Shown here in pieces: positions 60,691 through 64,000 of a stretch of DNA of 64,000 nt (position 1 is its first letter; the number at the start of each line of letters is the position of its first letter). The notes below the pieces were generated by a model. It was not told the origin of the DNA, did no database searches, and worked only from the letters and a program-made list of their open reading frames with translations. The stretch is taken from the NCBI GenBank assembly GCA_907165065.1, contig OU015527.1:17807686-17871685 (forward strand), read 5' to 3'. Both the position numbers and the translations under genes were made by a program. This stretch comes from Caprimulgus europaeus. Its lineage: Eukaryota > Chordata > Aves > Caprimulgiformes > Caprimulgidae.

Positions 60691-62519
60691 ACTTTATTAT
60701 CCTTTCTGGCATGACATGGATAATGTCCAAGCATTTGTTTCCACTTACAAGTTTCTATTATGGCTAATTTTTTCTCCTAACTGTTCCTAAAGACATAAGC
60801 TCTTACCTTCTTTGATCAAAAGCAGGAGGCACATCTAACCTCTGCTATAGAAAATTATGGCATTAGAAAAGAATCCTTTCTGGATGATGTCTTCATGGTG
60901 TGGTGTGCACAGAGGCTGAACTGGACTTGGAGGGTCCTGAGCAGAAGTCAAAGAACAGGTGTTTACATGTTTCCAAACTCCTCTAAATTCACATTTCATT
61001 ACACTGAAAATCTCCCTTGGCCAAACTAGCCCCTACCTGACAAGGATTGAGGAAGGAATGTGTACAGAGGTGCAGGCATTTGTTCTTAGCCTACTGAATT
61101 CATCAGGCCTGTTAGGGACCTCCTCAGGACAGATAAAGAAGATCCATTTTGTGCTTTCACTTGCAGTTTGGAGATTTGTCCATGACTACATGGGTGTCTA
61201 GGCTGTATTTTGCAATGGGTCAATTTTAAATCCCACTTTGCTGTACTCCTCCATAAGCAGTTATCTTCTATAATCTAAGAGTTATTTGGCTAGGACCTAC
61301 ACCCTTATCACAGCAGCTCCCACTAAATCAAATGCTTGCAACTTTGCAAACCCACAACCCACTTTCCTTCCTACCTCCATATCCTCCAACATGCAGACAC
61401 CATTGCCATTGAGTATACTTGCAGGGAAAGTACTGAATACTAGCCAACGCACACAGGCAGCAGAATAAAACAATACAAACAATGATATGATTTTGATTTC
61501 TTAGGTGTATGAAGACTTTTATGCATGTCCTGTAGTTCAATAGCAGCCTAAATGTTGTAGTTTATTTTAATTATGCATAAGCATAAATTTTTGATTTTCC
61601 GAATCTTGAATTACAGAATGTGTTAGAACAATTTAAATTCATGCATATGTATGGTTGTGTGTAGCTTTGCTTATCAGCCTTTTTCCTCCCATTTTTATGA
61701 GTCATAAGATGCAAAAATATTTTATAATAAAATAAAAAACATGGTCATAGTGTATCTAACAATGAGATTTATTCAGATTCTGTAAAATCTTAGTTAGAAA
61801 CAGACATGAATTATACTCCTAAATCCATGTTTGTTACCTCTGCACTTTATGTATGTTACTTAAAGTAGTACAGTCTTTCAAATAACCTTACAATATCAAA
61901 AGACCTGTAATGCTATTGTTGGAAAAAAAATATACTGTGGTATCAGATATCATAAATGGTTGATTCATTTAAGAGATACTATCCTGTTAGTTTATATGAG
62001 ATTTTAATATCTATGTAGAAAGAAAATAAAATAAATCAGTTTCCTTATATCCTATAGACTTCAGAAAATATAGATATAGAAAATAAATAAATACAGATGG
62101 TTAACTTCTGTCACTCATACAGATACTGAGACAAAGAAGCAGTTTCAGCAGGATGTAACCCATGGACTCAGAAGACAAGATATTATTGCAATAATGAATA
62201 TTACTATATAATACCAAATGATTGCATTAGACTATTTGCTTCAAAAGGACAGGGAAATAGTAGATAAATAAAAATGTTTGAAGCTGGTGACACAATTTCT
62301 AATGACCTGTCTGTGGTTGAATTAGTAAACCTTAGGATTTTCTGTATGTGCTTGTGCTTGTGGCTATCAAAATTATAAAGCATGTTCAAGAACAAGAAGA
62401 AAGAATAAGGAGAGTAGGATCACCAAATCATTACAAAGCAGGCCCTCCTATCTAGGACACACACACATGCACTGCAATGCTATCTCATCAGGGAACCAAT
62501 TGCACTCACAAGCCTTTTG

Positions 62520-62770
62520 GAAGAAAGATGTAGGAACATGAGGAATGATACAAGGGGTTATTTTTGAATGATTAATTAAAGGGAATCCATCTTCATTGCA
62601 TTGCTACTGACATGAAAAGCACCATAGCTGTGCAATAATCGCATGCGATTATTCAACTACCCCTTTGGCAAGGACGACATAATTAGTCCTGGTAGTGTCA
62701 AGAGATTTTCTTTATACCCAACAAATTGGCAGTTTTAATCAAGTGTTGCTGAAAATTTATCATAACACAG
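62520..62770. promoter_or_regulatory. Candidate regulatory block around a perfect 20-bp palindrome
   Basis: The block carries the perfect palindrome AATAATCGCATGCGATTATT (62634-62653), the homeodomain-rich stretch GAATGATTAATTAAAGG (near 62567), GACGACATAATTAGTCC (near 62674) and GTTTTAATCAAG. No coding frame is present. The density of such motifs suggests an enhancer. The role is inferred. Confidence 0.35.
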
Positions 62771-63119
62771 GGAAAACAATAGGTGAAGGTGTGGAGCCCC
62801 AAGCTGTGTGACTCCTATCTATGACACTACAAATTCACAATGCTAACAACATGATGAATACTACCAATCTCCAAACAAGATGATTATAATTGTGTACCAG
62901 TATCATGCACAGTAATGCTTGTTTGTTTAAAATTATGGACACAACCCTTTTCATGCCTTGTTATTACAGCTGTTTCAAGCTTTCATACCTGTTACGATGG
63001 TCACCTGTTATAACAGCTATCTTGGGGGAACATGAATACATCTCCTAGGGAGCTGCTGAGCAGTCAGGAAATGTCACACAGGTCCAAGCCTCAGGCCTGC
63101 TGGAAATAAATACAGCTAA

Positions 63120-63400
63120 GAGGGGGATCACTCAGCCTTGTTTAGTGCCTGAGCTCTGAACTGTCACAAGTTGCAGGAGCCATTCACAAGCAACAGAGCG
63201 CTAGAAGCTCTTGGAGCACGTGGCAAAATGAAACCAGTCTGTCATGAACTCAGTAAATTGTAACTCGTGTTCTGTACCCAGACTCTCGGCAGATGTTTAA
63301 AAGGTGATGGTGTCTTAAGCATTCTTAAGCCCCTACACTATGCCACATTTTGTCAGACTGGCTTGTTCCTGCTGTTTGCGTGCTTGTAGTCACATTCAAC
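63120..63400. promoter_or_regulatory. CpG-bearing candidate conserved non-coding block
   Basis: Five CpG occur between about 63199 and 63380 (GAGCGCTAG, GCACGTGG which holds an E-box CACGTG, ACTCGTG, CTCGGC, TTGCGTG) in AT-rich surroundings. No coding frame was recognised. Weak to moderate support. Confidence 0.27.
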
Positions 63401-64000
63401 TACTAGGTTAGTCATGCAGCTGCTAGCTACAAGTTTACACTAGTACTGAATTTGTTTGCACCTCTTTCATTAGTGTAGCTGGAAGAAGTACCTTTCAAAT
63501 TGCCATTTTACAGATGGTGGCTTCTCTGCACACAGAATGTTGACATGGGAGAAATCCAGCTTACAGAGGTAGCCACTGGAAGAAAACACATACTAAAAAT
63601 CGTTGTAAATCTGAGATAGTACCTGTTCCAAGTGCAGAGAAATTCAGCTGTATTTCACATAGGGTTGCATAGTGTAAATGTTCATGCTGGTTTCTTTGCT
63701 AAATCTTTAAGAGACTGCATTTTTATTTTTATATTAGATTCAGAATAAATATTTCACTGTCAGGAGTTAGTCTGCCAGTAAGACAGGCAACACGGGCAAT
63801 TCTCCCAGTTAATCCGCAGAGCACAAGATTGTTTTTTATTGTTACCTATTACTCTTACAATGGCTGTTTCAATACTAATTCTTTAATGTGACATGTGAAA
63901 GAAAAGCATACTCTATAAATAGTTTACAGCCTAGAAAAACAGCCCTATTCAGCAAGACAAAATCTAGAAAGGTAAGATTCAGCCAATCTTGAAAATTAAA

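Larger units (their letters stand above)
60691..64000. other. Unique DNA, no gene seen; regulatory-looking blocks near the end
   Basis: No protein gene was recognised. Two blocks at 62520-62770 and 63120-63400 look constrained and are entered separately. The rest is AT-rich DNA without recognisable content. Confidence 0.5.

Overview
The window looks like an AT-rich, gene-poor stretch of a bird chromosome. The evidence is a set of CR1 non-LTR retrotransposon copies ending in tandem 8-bp ATTCTATG-type repeats, with the characteristic CR1 ORF2 C-terminus (ending ..ARLDEALSNLV-stop or ..VLRDVL-stop), plus two degraded repeats that resemble avian endogenous-retrovirus LTRs. Vertebrate base composition, low CpG and the lack of long open frames outside repeats agree with this. 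Order or species cannot be read from the sequence. Turtles and crocodilians also carry CR1, so 'bird' rests on the LTR families and on the CR1 subfamilies.

Layout. 1-1879 is unique AT-rich DNA. 1880-3706 is a CR1 copy. 3707-14199 is unique DNA with several blocks that look constrained. 14200-14860 is a very old CR1 remnant, directly followed by a younger CR1 (14924-16158). 16159-35286 is a long unique stretch containing a diverged tandem duplication (22629-22826) and a CpG-retaining block (30490-30860). 35287-35405 (short CR1), 38459-39235 (old CR1), 39664-40366 (LTR with a large microsatellite inside) and 41280-43550 (longest CR1) form a repeat-rich zone. 43551-49773 is unique DNA with two exon-like signals. 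49774-50476 and 51288-52560 are CR1 copies, and 53190-53930 is a second LTR-like repeat. 53931-64000 is mostly unique, with two small CR1 ends at 59817 and 60479 and constrained-looking blocks near 55.7-56.1 kb and 62.5-63.4 kb.

No intact protein-coding gene, tRNA, rRNA or CRISPR array was found. The only coding sequence identified with confidence is dead CR1 ORF2 (reverse transcriptase), broken by frameshifts and stops in every copy. The best reading is a gene desert or a very long intron rich in candidate distal regulatory elements. These candidates are proposed from base content and motif density only and need cross-species alignment. I see no novel self-contained system. The most interesting items are the diverged tandem duplication of a homeodomain-site-rich segment, a perfect 20-bp palindrome in a constrained-looking block, two exon-like signals, a CR1 pair sharing the same disabling lesions, and the strong strand bias of the CR1 copies.
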